Origin: Streptomyces justiciae
GTDB lineage: Bacteria > Actinomycetota > Actinomycetes > Streptomycetales > Streptomycetaceae
Assembly (NCBI RefSeq): GCF_015163075.1
Contig: NZ_JADDXU010000004.1
Location: 248,001 to 312,000 of the forward strand
Length of the DNA stretch: 64,000 nt
Reading direction: 5' to 3'
The notes beneath the pieces are model-generated. The model did not search any database. It saw only the letters and a list, made by a program, of their open reading frames with translations, and had not been told where the DNA came from. The position numbers were made by a program, and so were the translations under genes. This document shows positions 50,264 to 60,951 of the stretch, one piece after another; the stretch's first letter is position 1; every line of letters begins with the position of its first letter.

Positions 50264-51396
50264 CAGTCCGTCTCCGTTCCCCGGGCCGTCCGCTCGGCGT
50301 CGAGCGCGGCGACCTCCTCCGTGATGTCGATGCCGGCCGGGCACCAGGCGATGCACCGCCCGCAGCCGACGCACCCGGACGTGCCGAACTGGTCGTGCCA
50401 GGTGCCGAGCTTGTGGGTCAGCCACTGCCGGTAACGGCTGTATGGCGAGGAGCGCACCGGGCCGCCGTGGAGGTACGAGAAGTCCAGGTCGAAGCAGGAG
50501 TCCCAGCGCTGCCACCGCTCGGTGTGATCCCCGGTGAGGTCGGTGACCTCCTCCGTGGTGGTGCAGAAGCAGGTGGGGCACACCATCGTGCAGTTGCCGC
50601 AGGTCAGACAGCGGGCGGCGACGTCGTCCCAGCGCTCGGCGGCAAGGCTCGCGCCCATCAGCGTCCGCAGGTCGACCGGTGGCAGCGCACGGCCCATGCG
50701 CTCGCGGGCCGCGTCGACGGCGTCACGGGCGGTCTCCTCGGCGTCCGGGCCGGCGTCCCGGTGCGGGACCCGGTCCAGCAGCGCGGCGCCCTCGTCGCTG
50801 CCCACCCGCACCAGGAACCGGCCGTCGGTCTCGGTCAGCGCCAGGTCGTACCCCGGGTCGGCGGCGGGACCGCCGCCGGTGGAGACGCAGAAGCAGGTCG
50901 CGCCCGGCTCGGTGCACTCCACCGCGATGAGCAGCGCCCGCTCACGGCGTCCGGCGTAACCGCTGTCGGTGTGACGTCCGCCGGTCAGCACCCGGTCCTG
51001 GATCGCGATGGCCCGCAGGTCGCAGGGCCGGACGCCGAGGAAGGCGTACGACGGGACGGCGGGCTCCGCGGCGGTGAAGGAGACGTCCCCCTCCGGCGTC
51101 CGCTCGGCGCTCCACAGCCGCTCGCGCGCCGGGTGCAGGAAGTTCTTCCAGGACTGCGGCCCCGCGCTGTGCGCGAAGGCGGCTCCGTCGTCGCGGCGTG
51201 CCAGCCGGTAGCGCCCGGCGTCCAGTTCGACGCCCCAGCCGAAGGGCAGCGCCTCCGCCGAGTCCAGCTCCGCGAGCACGATCGCACCGTCCCGCACGGT
51301 CGGCCCGATCACGGTCCGTCCCTGCGCCACCAGTGCCGCGACCAGCGCGTCCAGACCGGCTCGGTCGATCATGGCAGGGGCTGCGGTGACGCTCAT
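50263..51396 (-). CDS. hyhB: Hydrogenase beta subunit, 4Fe-4S dicluster protein
   Basis: A 377-residue iron-sulfur protein. Two ferredoxin-type motifs are C263-C266-C269-C273 (CLTCGNCTMVCPTC) and C342-C345-C348-C352 (CVGCGRCIAWCPAG). The N-terminal region with VRPCDLRAIAIQDRVL resembles the beta subunit of archaeal sulfhydrogenase and anaerobic sulfite reductase subunit A. It is the first gene of the hydrogenase operon (beta, cNMP, gamma, small, large, CBS-BON, hypD, hypE). Tandem dyads lie 75-109 bp upstream. It wires the small and gamma subunits or an outside carrier. Confidence 0.94.
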   Translation of the reverse strand: MSVTAAPAMIDRAGLDALVAALVAQGRTVIGPTVRDGAIVLAELDSAEALPFGWGVELDAGRYRLARRDDGAAFAHSAGPQSWKNFLHPARERLWSAERTPEGDVSFTAAEPAVPSYAFLGVRPCDLRAIAIQDRVLTGGRHTDSGYAGRRERALLIAVECTEPGATCFCVSTGGGPAADPGYDLALTETDGRFLVRVGSDEGAALLDRVPHRDAGPDAEETARDAVDAARERMGRALPPVDLRTLMGASLAAERWDDVAARCLTCGNCTMVCPTCFCTTTEEVTDLTGDHTERWQRWDSCFDLDFSYLHGGPVRSSPYSRYRQWLTHKLGTWHDQFGTSGCVGCGRCIAWCPAGIDITEEVAALDAERTARGTETD

Positions 51397-51470
51397 GCGA
51401 TCCTCCGGGTGAGAGGGGCCCGACGTGCTCGTCCACTGTCAGGTTCAGACCTGCAGACCCCCGGCGACAG

Positions 51471-51505
51471 GGGCTGACCGGCCCCCCTGACGGGCCGACC
51501 GGGTC
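51471..51505. promoter_or_regulatory. Tandem DevR/OsdR-like dyads upstream of hydrogenase operon
   Basis: GGGCT-GACC-GGCCC (51471-51484) and GGGCC-GACC-GGGTC (51492-51505) have centres 21 bp apart. They lie between the hypC stop and the hydrogenase beta-subunit start at 51396. They imply a promoter for the structural genes separate from that of hypF-hypC. Confidence 0.6.
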
Positions 51506-51514
51506 CCGCCCCTC

Positions 51515-51772
51515 TCACGGCAGCGGCTCGCCCAGCTCCCCCTCCACCGCTCCGGCCATCGCCCGCAGTACGTCGAGCGTCCGCCGGGCCTCCGTCTCGT
51601 CGACGAGGGTGATCGCGAAACCGACGTGCACGATCACGTACGAGCCGACCTCCGCCTCGGGCGTGCAGCTCAGGCAGACCTCGCGCCGTATCCCCCCGAA
51701 GTCGACCGTCCCCATGCGCAGCCCGGCGTCGTCATGGATCTCCACCACCCGGCCCGGAATGCCGAGGCACAT
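51515..51772 (-). CDS. hypC: Hydrogenase maturation chaperone HypC
   Basis: An 85-residue chaperone. The N-terminal MCLGIPGRVVEI with Cys2 is the HypC signature, and YVIVHVGFAITLVDETEA is the conserved beta-strand and helix. It delivers the Fe(CN)2CO unit with HypD. It starts 6 bp after hypF and ends the protease-hypF-hypC operon. It is complete for the family. Confidence 0.96.
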   Translation of the reverse strand: MCLGIPGRVVEIHDDAGLRMGTVDFGGIRREVCLSCTPEAEVGSYVIVHVGFAITLVDETEARRTLDVLRAMAGAVEGELGEPLP

Positions 51773-51778
51773 GAGCGC

Positions 51779-54070
51779 TCACCTCTCCCCGGCCAGCCGC
51801 GCGGCCGCGACCGCCGCCTGGCCGTAGCTGATGCCACCGTCCCCGACCGGGACCTGACCGCCGACCAGCACCCGCAGCCCCTGCGCGCGCAACCGGCGTT
51901 TGACCTCGGTGAGCAGCCGCCGGTTGACGAAGCAGCCGCCGCCCAGACAGACCGTGCGCGGCGCGCCTTCGGCCACGGCCCGTGCCACCAGCTTCCCGGT
52001 GACCGCGGCGAGTGTCGTGTGGAAGGCCGCGGCCAGCCCGCTCACCGGCTCCCCGTCGAGCTGCCTGCGCAGCAGGTCGGCCAGGGTCGGCGCGGGGTCG
52101 TACACCCACAGGCCGCGCTCCCGCACGACGCGGTGGCCCAGCGGCACGGCGCGGGTGCCGCCCGCCGCCGCTTCGAGCAGGACGGCGGCCTCGCCCTCGT
52201 AACTCACGCGGTCGCACAGCCCCAGCAGCGAGGCCACCGTGTCGAAGAGCCGGCCCGCGCTGGAGGCCCGCGGGCAGTTGACGTCCCGTGCCACCATCGC
52301 GCTCACGGCGGCGACCTCGACCGGGTCGAGCCGGTCCGTGAACGGCCGGGTGAGCCACGGGTAGGGGTGCGGGAAGCCCAGCGTCTCGCCGCCCAGCAGA
52401 TGGCCGAGCGCGGTGCGGGAGGGATGGCGTACCGCCGCGTCGCCGCCGGGCAGGGGCGCGGTCGCGAACCTGCCCACACGGCGGTAGCCGCTCAGATCGG
52501 CGACGAGGATCTCGCCGCCCCACAGGGTGCCGTCGTCGCCGAGCCCGAGGCCGTCGTAGGCGACGCCGAGGAACGGCCCCCGCACCCCGTGCTCGGCCGC
52601 GCACGCGGCCACGTGCGCGTGGTGGTGCTGTACGGGAATCCGGCGCAGCGACTGCGCCGCGGCCCACTGCGTGGAGAGGTAGCCGGGGTGCGGATCGTGG
52701 GCCAGGACGCGCGGCTCGATGCCGGTGAGCCGCTTGAGTTGGTCGTACGTCGCCATGAACGCGTCGTACGTCGCCAGGTCGGCCAGATCCCCGGTGTGCG
52801 GCCCGAGATGGGCGCGGCCGTCGGCGGCCAGGGTGACCGTGTGCTTCAGCTGGGCGCCCACGCCGGCCACCGGCTCCCGCACGGCGAGTCGCAGCGGGGC
52901 GGGGGCCAGCCCGCGTGCCCGGCGGACCGTGATCCGGGTCCGGCCGGTGAACTGCACCACGGAGTCGTCGTAGCGGGAGCGGATCGGCCGGTCGTGGGTG
53001 AGGAACCCGTCCGCGACCGAGGCCAGTGTCCGTGCCGCCTCGGCGTCGTCGACGGCGATCGGCTCGTCGGTGAGGTTGCCGCTGGTGACGACCAGCGGGC
53101 GGGCGAGGTCGTCGAGGAGGAGGTGATGCAGACCGGTCGTCGGCAGGAAGAGGCCCACTTGGCGCAGCCCGGGATGGACCTCGTGGGCGAGCGGCGGCAC
53201 CGCCGCGCCGTGGCGGCGCCGGGCCAGCAGCACCACGGGCCGCTCCGGGGAGGTCAGGGCCGCCCGCTCACCCGCCCCGCACCGGGCCAGCCGTACCACC
53301 GCATCGATGTCGCCGACCATCACGGCGAACGGTTTCGCCGGACGGCGCTTGCGCCGCCGCAGCTCCGCCACCGCCGCCGCATCGCCCGCGTCGCACACCA
53401 GCTGATACCCGCCGAGCCCCTTGACCGCGACGATCCCGCCCTCGTCGACCGTCTTCACGGCCGCCCGCAGCGCCTGCTCGCCCCGCAGATCGTTCCAGGC
53501 CGGCCGGGGACCGCAGGCGGGGCAGGCGACGGGCTCGGCGTGGAAGCGCCGGTCACCGGGGTCGGCGTACTCGGCAGCGCACGCCGGGCACAGGGGGAAA
53601 CGGCGCATGGTCGTGCGGACCCGGTCGTAGGGCAGGTCCTCGATGATCGTGGCGCGCGGGCCGCAGTCCGTGCAGTTGATGAACGGGTAGCGGTGGCGCC
53701 GGTCGTGCGGGTCGCGCAGCTCGGCCAGACAGGCGTCGCAGATCGCCGCGTCGGGCGGGATCTCGCGCGGGGTGGTGTCGGTGGGACCGGGCGCGCTGTG
53801 CCGTACCCGGAAACCGTCCCGGTACGACGGCCGGCCGGGACCGTCGGTCAGCCGGACGCGCCGCACCCGGGCGAGGGCCGGGGCGTCGGTGCGCAGCCGG
53901 GCGGCGAACTCCTCGACGGCATGGGCCGGTCCGGCGACCTCGCCCTCCACATGACCGTTGACGTTGGCCACCCAGCCGTCCAGGCCCAGTGCGGCCGCCG
54001 TGCGGTAGACGAACGGGCGGAAGCCGACGCCCTGCACGATCCCTTCCACCTGGAAGCGGCGCACGGTCAT
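51779..54070 (-). CDS. hypF: Carbamoyltransferase HypF
   Basis: A 763-residue protein. The acylphosphatase domain (VEGIVQGVGFRPFVYRTAAA) covers residues 1-90. Two zinc-finger-like modules follow (CDACLAELRDP, CTDCGPRATI, CPACAAEYADP, CPACGPRPAW). The YrdC-like domain is at about 195-390, and the Kae1-like carbamoyltransferase domain (VQHHHAHVAACAAEHG; CLGGGCFVNRRLL) is at the end. It makes carbamoyl-AMP and transfers the carbamoyl group to HypE. It uses carbamoyl phosphate, also the product or substrate of the carbamate kinase in this window. The ATG overlaps the protease stop (ATGA). Confidence 0.96.
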   Translation of the reverse strand: MTVRRFQVEGIVQGVGFRPFVYRTAAALGLDGWVANVNGHVEGEVAGPAHAVEEFAARLRTDAPALARVRRVRLTDGPGRPSYRDGFRVRHSAPGPTDTTPREIPPDAAICDACLAELRDPHDRRHRYPFINCTDCGPRATIIEDLPYDRVRTTMRRFPLCPACAAEYADPGDRRFHAEPVACPACGPRPAWNDLRGEQALRAAVKTVDEGGIVAVKGLGGYQLVCDAGDAAAVAELRRRKRRPAKPFAVMVGDIDAVVRLARCGAGERAALTSPERPVVLLARRRHGAAVPPLAHEVHPGLRQVGLFLPTTGLHHLLLDDLARPLVVTSGNLTDEPIAVDDAEAARTLASVADGFLTHDRPIRSRYDDSVVQFTGRTRITVRRARGLAPAPLRLAVREPVAGVGAQLKHTVTLAADGRAHLGPHTGDLADLATYDAFMATYDQLKRLTGIEPRVLAHDPHPGYLSTQWAAAQSLRRIPVQHHHAHVAACAAEHGVRGPFLGVAYDGLGLGDDGTLWGGEILVADLSGYRRVGRFATAPLPGGDAAVRHPSRTALGHLLGGETLGFPHPYPWLTRPFTDRLDPVEVAAVSAMVARDVNCPRASSAGRLFDTVASLLGLCDRVSYEGEAAVLLEAAAGGTRAVPLGHRVVRERGLWVYDPAPTLADLLRRQLDGEPVSGLAAAFHTTLAAVTGKLVARAVAEGAPRTVCLGGGCFVNRRLLTEVKRRLRAQGLRVLVGGQVPVGDGGISYGQAAVAAARLAGER

Positions 54071-54546
54071 GCCGGCCACCTCGCCGCCGTGATCTCGCCC
54101 TCGACCGCCTCGACAAGGGGGGCGACGGCTGCCGCGACGGCGGGGGAGAGGCCGGTGCCGAGGGTGCTGTCGGCGCCCTCGACGGCGTAGACGACCAGAT
54201 GCCGGGGCAGCAGGCCCAGGACGCGGGCGAGTTCGACCGCCTCGCCCAGGCCCAGCCCGTGCGAGCTCGTCGTGGCCGGCCGGTCGAGGAGACCGGCGTC
54301 GAGTTCCAGGCGGTGGACGCGGCCCGGGGTGCCGGGGTGGGCGTGGGCGGCGTCGACGACGACGGCGAGCCGGGCGCCCTCCCACAGGCCGATCAGCCGA
54401 CCGGGGTCGCCGTCGCAGGTGGCGAGGTCCGTCTCCGGTGGCAACGGCCGCTCGCGCAGCCGTGCGAGCACGGCCCAGCCCACGCCGTCGTCGCGCCGGA
54501 ACTCGTTCCCGACGCCGATGACGGCGATGCGACCACGACTCTGCAT
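54067..54546 (-). CDS. [NiFe] hydrogenase maturation protease
   Basis: A 159-residue protease of the HyaD/HybD/HycI family. VIGVGNEFRRDDGVGWAVL at the start carries the metal-binding glutamate (E in NEF), VVVDAAHAHPGTPG carries the aspartate, and SSHGLGLGEAVELA carries the histidine. It removes the C-terminal peptide of the large subunit after nickel insertion. A GTG at 54555 is an alternative start. The dyads upstream lie inside the end of the stress-protein gene. It heads the protease-hypF-hypC operon. Confidence 0.92.
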   Translation of the reverse strand: MQSRGRIAVIGVGNEFRRDDGVGWAVLARLRERPLPPETDLATCDGDPGRLIGLWEGARLAVVVDAAHAHPGTPGRVHRLELDAGLLDRPATTSSHGLGLGEAVELARVLGLLPRHLVVYAVEGADSTLGTGLSPAVAAAVAPLVEAVEGEITAARWPA

Positions 54547-54577
54547 GTCTCTCACGGTGCGATGCGGCCGGCTCGGC

Positions 54578-55444
54578 TCACAGGGGCCGAAGGGCCCAAG
54601 GGCGAGGGCCGACCGGGACGGCGCACGAGGGCACGACGGCGACCGGGCAGCGGGCGTGCTCCAGCAGGGCGAGCGCCGTGCCGCCCGAGCGACGCCCGGT
54701 CACCACCAGGCCCGAGTTGCGGGCCGTGTGGGCGAGCGCCTCGGCCGGGGTGAACAGCACCACGTCCTCCAGGACGTCGACGTGCGGATACTTGCCGCGC
54801 CAGGGCCGCAGGGCGTCGGAGAGCATCTGGACCTCCTGGTCCTCCCAGGTCGCCCGGTCCTCCTCCAGCACCGGGAACGGCGAGCATGTCGCCTGCGGCG
54901 GAAACGTCCAGGCGTGCACGGCGTGCAGCCGCTCGCCCCGTAGCCGGGCCGCCTCGAAGGCCAGGTCGACCACAGCGGCCACCGGGTCGCGGGCGTCGAT
55001 CCCGAGGGTCACCCCGTCGGCCCGGCCCGGCGGCTCCGCGCCGGCGAGGGCGCCGGGCACCAGAACGAGCGGCCCGGGACAGGCCACGGCCAGCGCCGCA
55101 GCGGTCGAACCGACGGCAACGCCGGCCCGGCCGCCCTCGCCGCGCAGTCCGAGCACCAGCAGCTCGGCGTCCTCCGCGAGACCCCGCAGCACGGGCGCGG
55201 CCGTGCCACTGAGGGTGTCGGCGCGGCCCGTCAACTCCGGGTGCCGCCGGCCGAGTTCGGCGAGCACCCGGTCCGCCACCGTCTCGGGTCGGTAGGGCCG
55301 CTCGTCCGCGGCCGGGTCGTCCGGCGCGCTCACATGGACCACGTGCAGGGGCAGGCCGCGCAGCAGCGCCTCGCGCGCGGCCCAGTCGGCCGCGGCCCGG
55401 CTGCGGGCGGACCGGTCGACGCCCGTGATGATCATTCGGCCCAT
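54578..55444 (-). CDS. Universal stress protein with degenerate loops
   Basis: A 288-residue tandem UspA protein. It starts IITGVDRSARSRAAADWAAR, and its first loop is VLGLRGEGGRAGVAVGSTAA. The second domain starts VTLGIDARDPVAAVVDLAF, and its loop VVTGRRSGGTALALLEHARC is shortened. GAAAGGCGG precedes the ATG. Its last 14 codons contain the tandem dyads at 54584-54619, so the C-terminal sequence PVGPRPWALRPL may be shaped by the operators. It is divergent from the stress-protein gene at 55608. Confidence 0.92.
   Translation of the reverse strand: MGRMIITGVDRSARSRAAADWAAREALLRGLPLHVVHVSAPDDPAADERPYRPETVADRVLAELGRRHPELTGRADTLSGTAAPVLRGLAEDAELLVLGLRGEGGRAGVAVGSTAAALAVACPGPLVLVPGALAGAEPPGRADGVTLGIDARDPVAAVVDLAFEAARLRGERLHAVHAWTFPPQATCSPFPVLEEDRATWEDQEVQMLSDALRPWRGKYPHVDVLEDVVLFTPAEALAHTARNSGLVVTGRRSGGTALALLEHARCPVAVVPSCAVPVGPRPWALRPL
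54584..54619. promoter_or_regulatory. Tandem DevR/OsdR-like dyads inside the usp 3' end
   Basis: GGGCC-GAAG-GGCCC (54584-54597) and GGGCC-GACC-GGGAC (54606-54619) have centres 22 bp apart. They are coding sequence of the stress protein but lie 38-73 bp upstream of the hydrogenase protease ATG. They probably drive protease-hypF-hypC. Confidence 0.58.
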
Positions 55445-55504
55445 GGTGTGCCGCCTTTCGGAGCCGTGGCCTCCACCCTGGCCGCACGACCAGGTCCCGC
55501 GCAG

Positions 55505-55538
55505 GGGCCGAACGGACCCGTAACGGGCCCCTGGGGCC
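55505..55538. promoter_or_regulatory. Tandem DevR/OsdR-like dyads in divergent usp promoter
   Basis: GGGCC-GAAC-GGACC (55505-55518) and GGGCC-CCTG-GGGCC (55525-55538) have centres 20 bp apart. They lie between two divergent stress-protein genes, 61 bp from one ATG and 70 bp from the other. Confidence 0.58.
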
Positions 55539-55607
55539 CATACCTGCGGGTAGCCCGCGGGACGACGCTGGAGGGGAGCAGCGGACGACCCCACGGAGGT
55601 GCGCGTC

Positions 55608-56507
55608 ATGCTTCTGCCCGTCATAGCCGCCGTCGACGGATCCGCCGAGAGCCTCGCCGCGGCCGAATGGGCCGCCCGGGAGGCGGCACGGCGAGACCGG
55701 CCGCTGACACTGCTGCACGCCATGAGCTGGCACCCCCGTCAGAACGGCGAACCCGCCACCGCCGCCCAGCGGCACCTCGCCCGGCGCTGTCTGCGCCAGG
55801 CCGAGGAACGCCTCCAGAGCACCTGTCCCGGCGTCCGTGTCGAGGAGGAACAGGTCGAGGGGCCGGCGACCGCCGCACTGCTGCGCGCGGCCGACCGGGC
55901 CGACCTGCTGGTCCTGGGCTCGCGCGGCCTGAGCGGCTTCACCGGGTTCGTGGTCGGCTCCGTCGCGCTCGGCGTGGTGGCCAGGGCCGCCCGGCCCGTC
56001 GTCCTCGTCCGCGCGGAGGAGACGGCGACGGACGAGCACGTCCCGGCCGCCGACGGCCATGACTCCACACGCACTCCCTACCGGGACGTGGTCCTCGCCC
56101 TCGACCTCAACGACCCGTGCGACGAGGTGATCGAGTTCGCCTTCGAGGCCGCCCGGCTGCGCCACGCCCGGCTGCGTGTCGTGCACGCCTGGCAGCAGCC
56201 CTCCGCGATCGCGCTCGGCCCCGGGGACATCGGCCTGGTGCAGGAACCGCGGCGCGCGGACGAATGGCTCGGCTTCATGACCGCCGTGCTGCAGGTGTGG
56301 CGGGAGAAACACCCCGAGGTCGAGGTCGTCGAGACCGTCACCGAGGGCCGCGCCCAGTCCGTGCTGGTCCGCGCCGCGTCCGGGGCGAGCCTGCTCGTCG
56401 TGGGCCGCCGCGACACCGACCGCCCGGCGGGCCCGCGCACCGGTCCCGTCGCCCATGCCGCCATCCATCACGTCGGCTGCCCCGTGGCCGTCGTACCGCA
56501 CGACTGA
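55608..56507 (+). CDS. Universal stress protein, two UspA domains
   Basis: A 299-residue tandem UspA protein. It starts VIAAVDGSAESLAAAEWAAR, and the loop VLGSRGLSGFTGFVVGSVAL is complete. Domain 2 starts VVLALDLNDPCDEVIEFAFE and ends VVGRRDTDRPAGPRTGPVAH, a variant loop. CGGAGGTG precedes the ATG; a GTG nine bases earlier is also in frame. The PPDK gene starts 6 bp after its stop, so the two form an operon. Confidence 0.94.
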   Translation: MLLPVIAAVDGSAESLAAAEWAAREAARRDRPLTLLHAMSWHPRQNGEPATAAQRHLARRCLRQAEERLQSTCPGVRVEEEQVEGPATAALLRAADRADLLVLGSRGLSGFTGFVVGSVALGVVARAARPVVLVRAEETATDEHVPAADGHDSTRTPYRDVVLALDLNDPCDEVIEFAFEAARLRHARLRVVHAWQQPSAIALGPGDIGLVQEPRRADEWLGFMTAVLQVWREKHPEVEVVETVTEGRAQSVLVRAASGASLLVVGRRDTDRPAGPRTGPVAHAAIHHVGCPVAVVPHD

Positions 56508-56513
56508 GAGGCC

Positions 56514-59200
<2,687 letters not shown>

Positions 59201-59204
<4 letters not shown>

Positions 59205-59227
59205 TGTCCCCCCGGGGAGAACATCAC
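59201..59227. terminator. Imperfect hairpin between convergent ppdK and GNAT genes
   Basis: GTGATGT at 59201 pairs with ACATCAC at 59221, with further C-G pairing inside. It overlaps the ppdK stop and the GNAT 3' end, so it is a plausible shared terminator. Confidence 0.45.
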
Positions 59228-59928
59228 GGCGTACGGAACCCGCGGAACGTCACCGGCTTCCGGCTCTCGAAGCCGAGCCGCTCGTACAGCGCGAGCGCCC
59301 CGGTGTTGCTCTCGGCCACGTGCAGGAAGGGGCGCTCGCCGCGGGCGGTGATACGGGCGGTGAGCGCCCCGATCAGACGCCGGGCGTGGCCGCGCCCGCG
59401 TGCCTCGGGCGCGGTGCAGACCGCGCTGATCTCGGTCCAGCCCGGCGGCCGGAGCCGTTCGCCCGCCATGGCCACCAGCCGGCCGCCGTCGCGGATGCCG
59501 AGATACGTGCCGAGTTCATGGGTGCGCGGCCAGAACGGCCCCGGTTCGGCCCGCGTGACGAGGTCGAGCATCTCGGGCACATCGGCCACGCCCAGCTCCA
59601 GCACTTCGGTGCCGCCCGCGACGTCGGCTTCCTCGACCGAGCCATGGTCGGGCCAGGTCAACTGCCGGCCCTCCAGGACGAAGACGGGCTCCCAGTCGGC
59701 CGGCGGGGTGGCGGTGCAGCTGAACAGGTCGGCGAACTGGCCGCCCCCCAACAGCTGCGCCAGATCCGCCCAGTCCGCAGCCTCCGCGTCGCCGGGCACC
59801 GCCGAGAAGGTCGCGACCCCCGGGACATAGGTCGCGGCCCGGCCGAGTCGCCGGCCGAGATGAGCGTGGTGACCGCGCAGCGACGAGCCCACCGGGTCGT
59901 CGAGTGCGGTGACATCGCTGGTCGTCAT
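59224..59928 (-). CDS. GNAT-family acetyltransferase
   Basis: A 234-residue protein. The C-terminal half is a GNAT domain: ELGTYLGIRDGGRLVAMAGE, EISAVCTAPEARGRGHARRL (acetyl-CoA loop R-G-R-G-H-A) and ESNTGALALYERLGFES. The N-terminal 110 residues are a less conserved partner domain (FADLFSCTATPPADWEPVF). Only a weak AAAGG precedes the ATG. The substrate is unknown. It lies outside the stress regulon as judged by the lack of a dyad. Confidence 0.88.
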   Translation of the reverse strand: MTTSDVTALDDPVGSSLRGHHAHLGRRLGRAATYVPGVATFSAVPGDAEAADWADLAQLLGGGQFADLFSCTATPPADWEPVFVLEGRQLTWPDHGSVEEADVAGGTEVLELGVADVPEMLDLVTRAEPGPFWPRTHELGTYLGIRDGGRLVAMAGERLRPPGWTEISAVCTAPEARGRGHARRLIGALTARITARGERPFLHVAESNTGALALYERLGFESRKPVTFRGFRTP

Positions 59929-60037
59929 CGTGCGGGGCCTTTCGTCACGTACGGGCGGGTGGCCGGAACGGCCCCCGAATGGTACGTCCCGGTCCGCGGG
60001 AAACCGCCCCAAAGCCGCGCCACGCAGGCGCTTGCCG

Positions 60038-60883
60038 TCACGCCGTCGCCTGGGCCTCCACCAGCCAACAGGCGGCCGTGAAACGCACTTCAGGACCGTG
60101 CACGAACGGCTCGAAGGCGGCGCGGACCGTCTCGACGACACGCTGCCGGGTGTCCTCGTCCACGTCGGGCAGGACCAACCCCAGCGGCCCGAGCTTGGTG
60201 AAGTAGCCCTCCAACTCGCTCGTCGGCAGCGTGCACGGCAGCTCCACCGGCCGGAGGCCGATCTCGCCCCACCCGCTCTTCGCCAGGATGCCGCGCACCG
60301 TGTCCGGGTCCGCGAAGGCGAACTGGCCCGGCCCGTCAGGCCGTCGGGGCGGAAGCTGCGGCAGCAGCGGCCCGGCGGCCTGTTCGGCGGTCGTCATGAA
60401 CGGGTTCTCGGCGGCGCCCCGCCAGGCGACGAACCGCAGCGGTGCCCCGTCCTTCGCCGCGCGCCGCAGCCGGGTGAAGGCGTGGACCGGGTCGTCGAAG
60501 AACATCACACCGAGGCGCGAGACGACGGCGTCGAAGCTCGCGGGCTCGAACGGATGGTCCGCCGCGTCGGCCACCACGAACGACGCCGCCACGCCCGTCC
60601 GTTCCGCGCGGTCCCGGGCGGCGGCGATCATCGGCTCGGAGATGTCGACGCCGACGCAGTGCCCTTCCGGACCGAGCCGCCGGGCGATCGCCACCGCCGT
60701 GCTCCCGGTGCCGCAGCCGACGTCGAGCACCCGGCCCCCGGACCCGGCGGGCAGCTCCTCGACGAGCACCTCCTCCAGGGGCCTGAGCAGCCCGTCCAGC
60801 AACTCCTGCTTCTCGACCCAGACATGGCCGGCGCGACCCCAGCGGGCCGCCTGGTCGTCCTCGGCCGGGTGCTTGAACTCCAT
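60038..60883 (-). CDS. SAM-dependent methyltransferase
   Basis: A 281-residue class I methyltransferase. Motif I is RVLDVGCGTGSTAVAIARRL near residue 52, followed by GVDISEPMIAAARDRAE, the acidic DAADHPFEPASFDAVVSRLG and a UbiE-like C-terminal region. CAGGAG precedes the ATG. It is divergent from a MerR-family regulator, and a dyad between them suggests that the regulator controls it. The acceptor substrate is unknown. Confidence 0.9.
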   Translation of the reverse strand: MEFKHPAEDDQAARWGRAGHVWVEKQELLDGLLRPLEEVLVEELPAGSGGRVLDVGCGTGSTAVAIARRLGPEGHCVGVDISEPMIAAARDRAERTGVAASFVVADAADHPFEPASFDAVVSRLGVMFFDDPVHAFTRLRRAAKDGAPLRFVAWRGAAENPFMTTAEQAAGPLLPQLPPRRPDGPGQFAFADPDTVRGILAKSGWGEIGLRPVELPCTLPTSELEGYFTKLGPLGLVLPDVDEDTRQRVVETVRAAFEPFVHGPEVRFTAACWLVEAQATA

Positions 60884-60951
60884 GAGCGTCTCCTGTGCTT
60901 GCGTGCCATCGACGGGTTCTTGCCATCGGCGGGTTCGAATGACAGCGTGCT

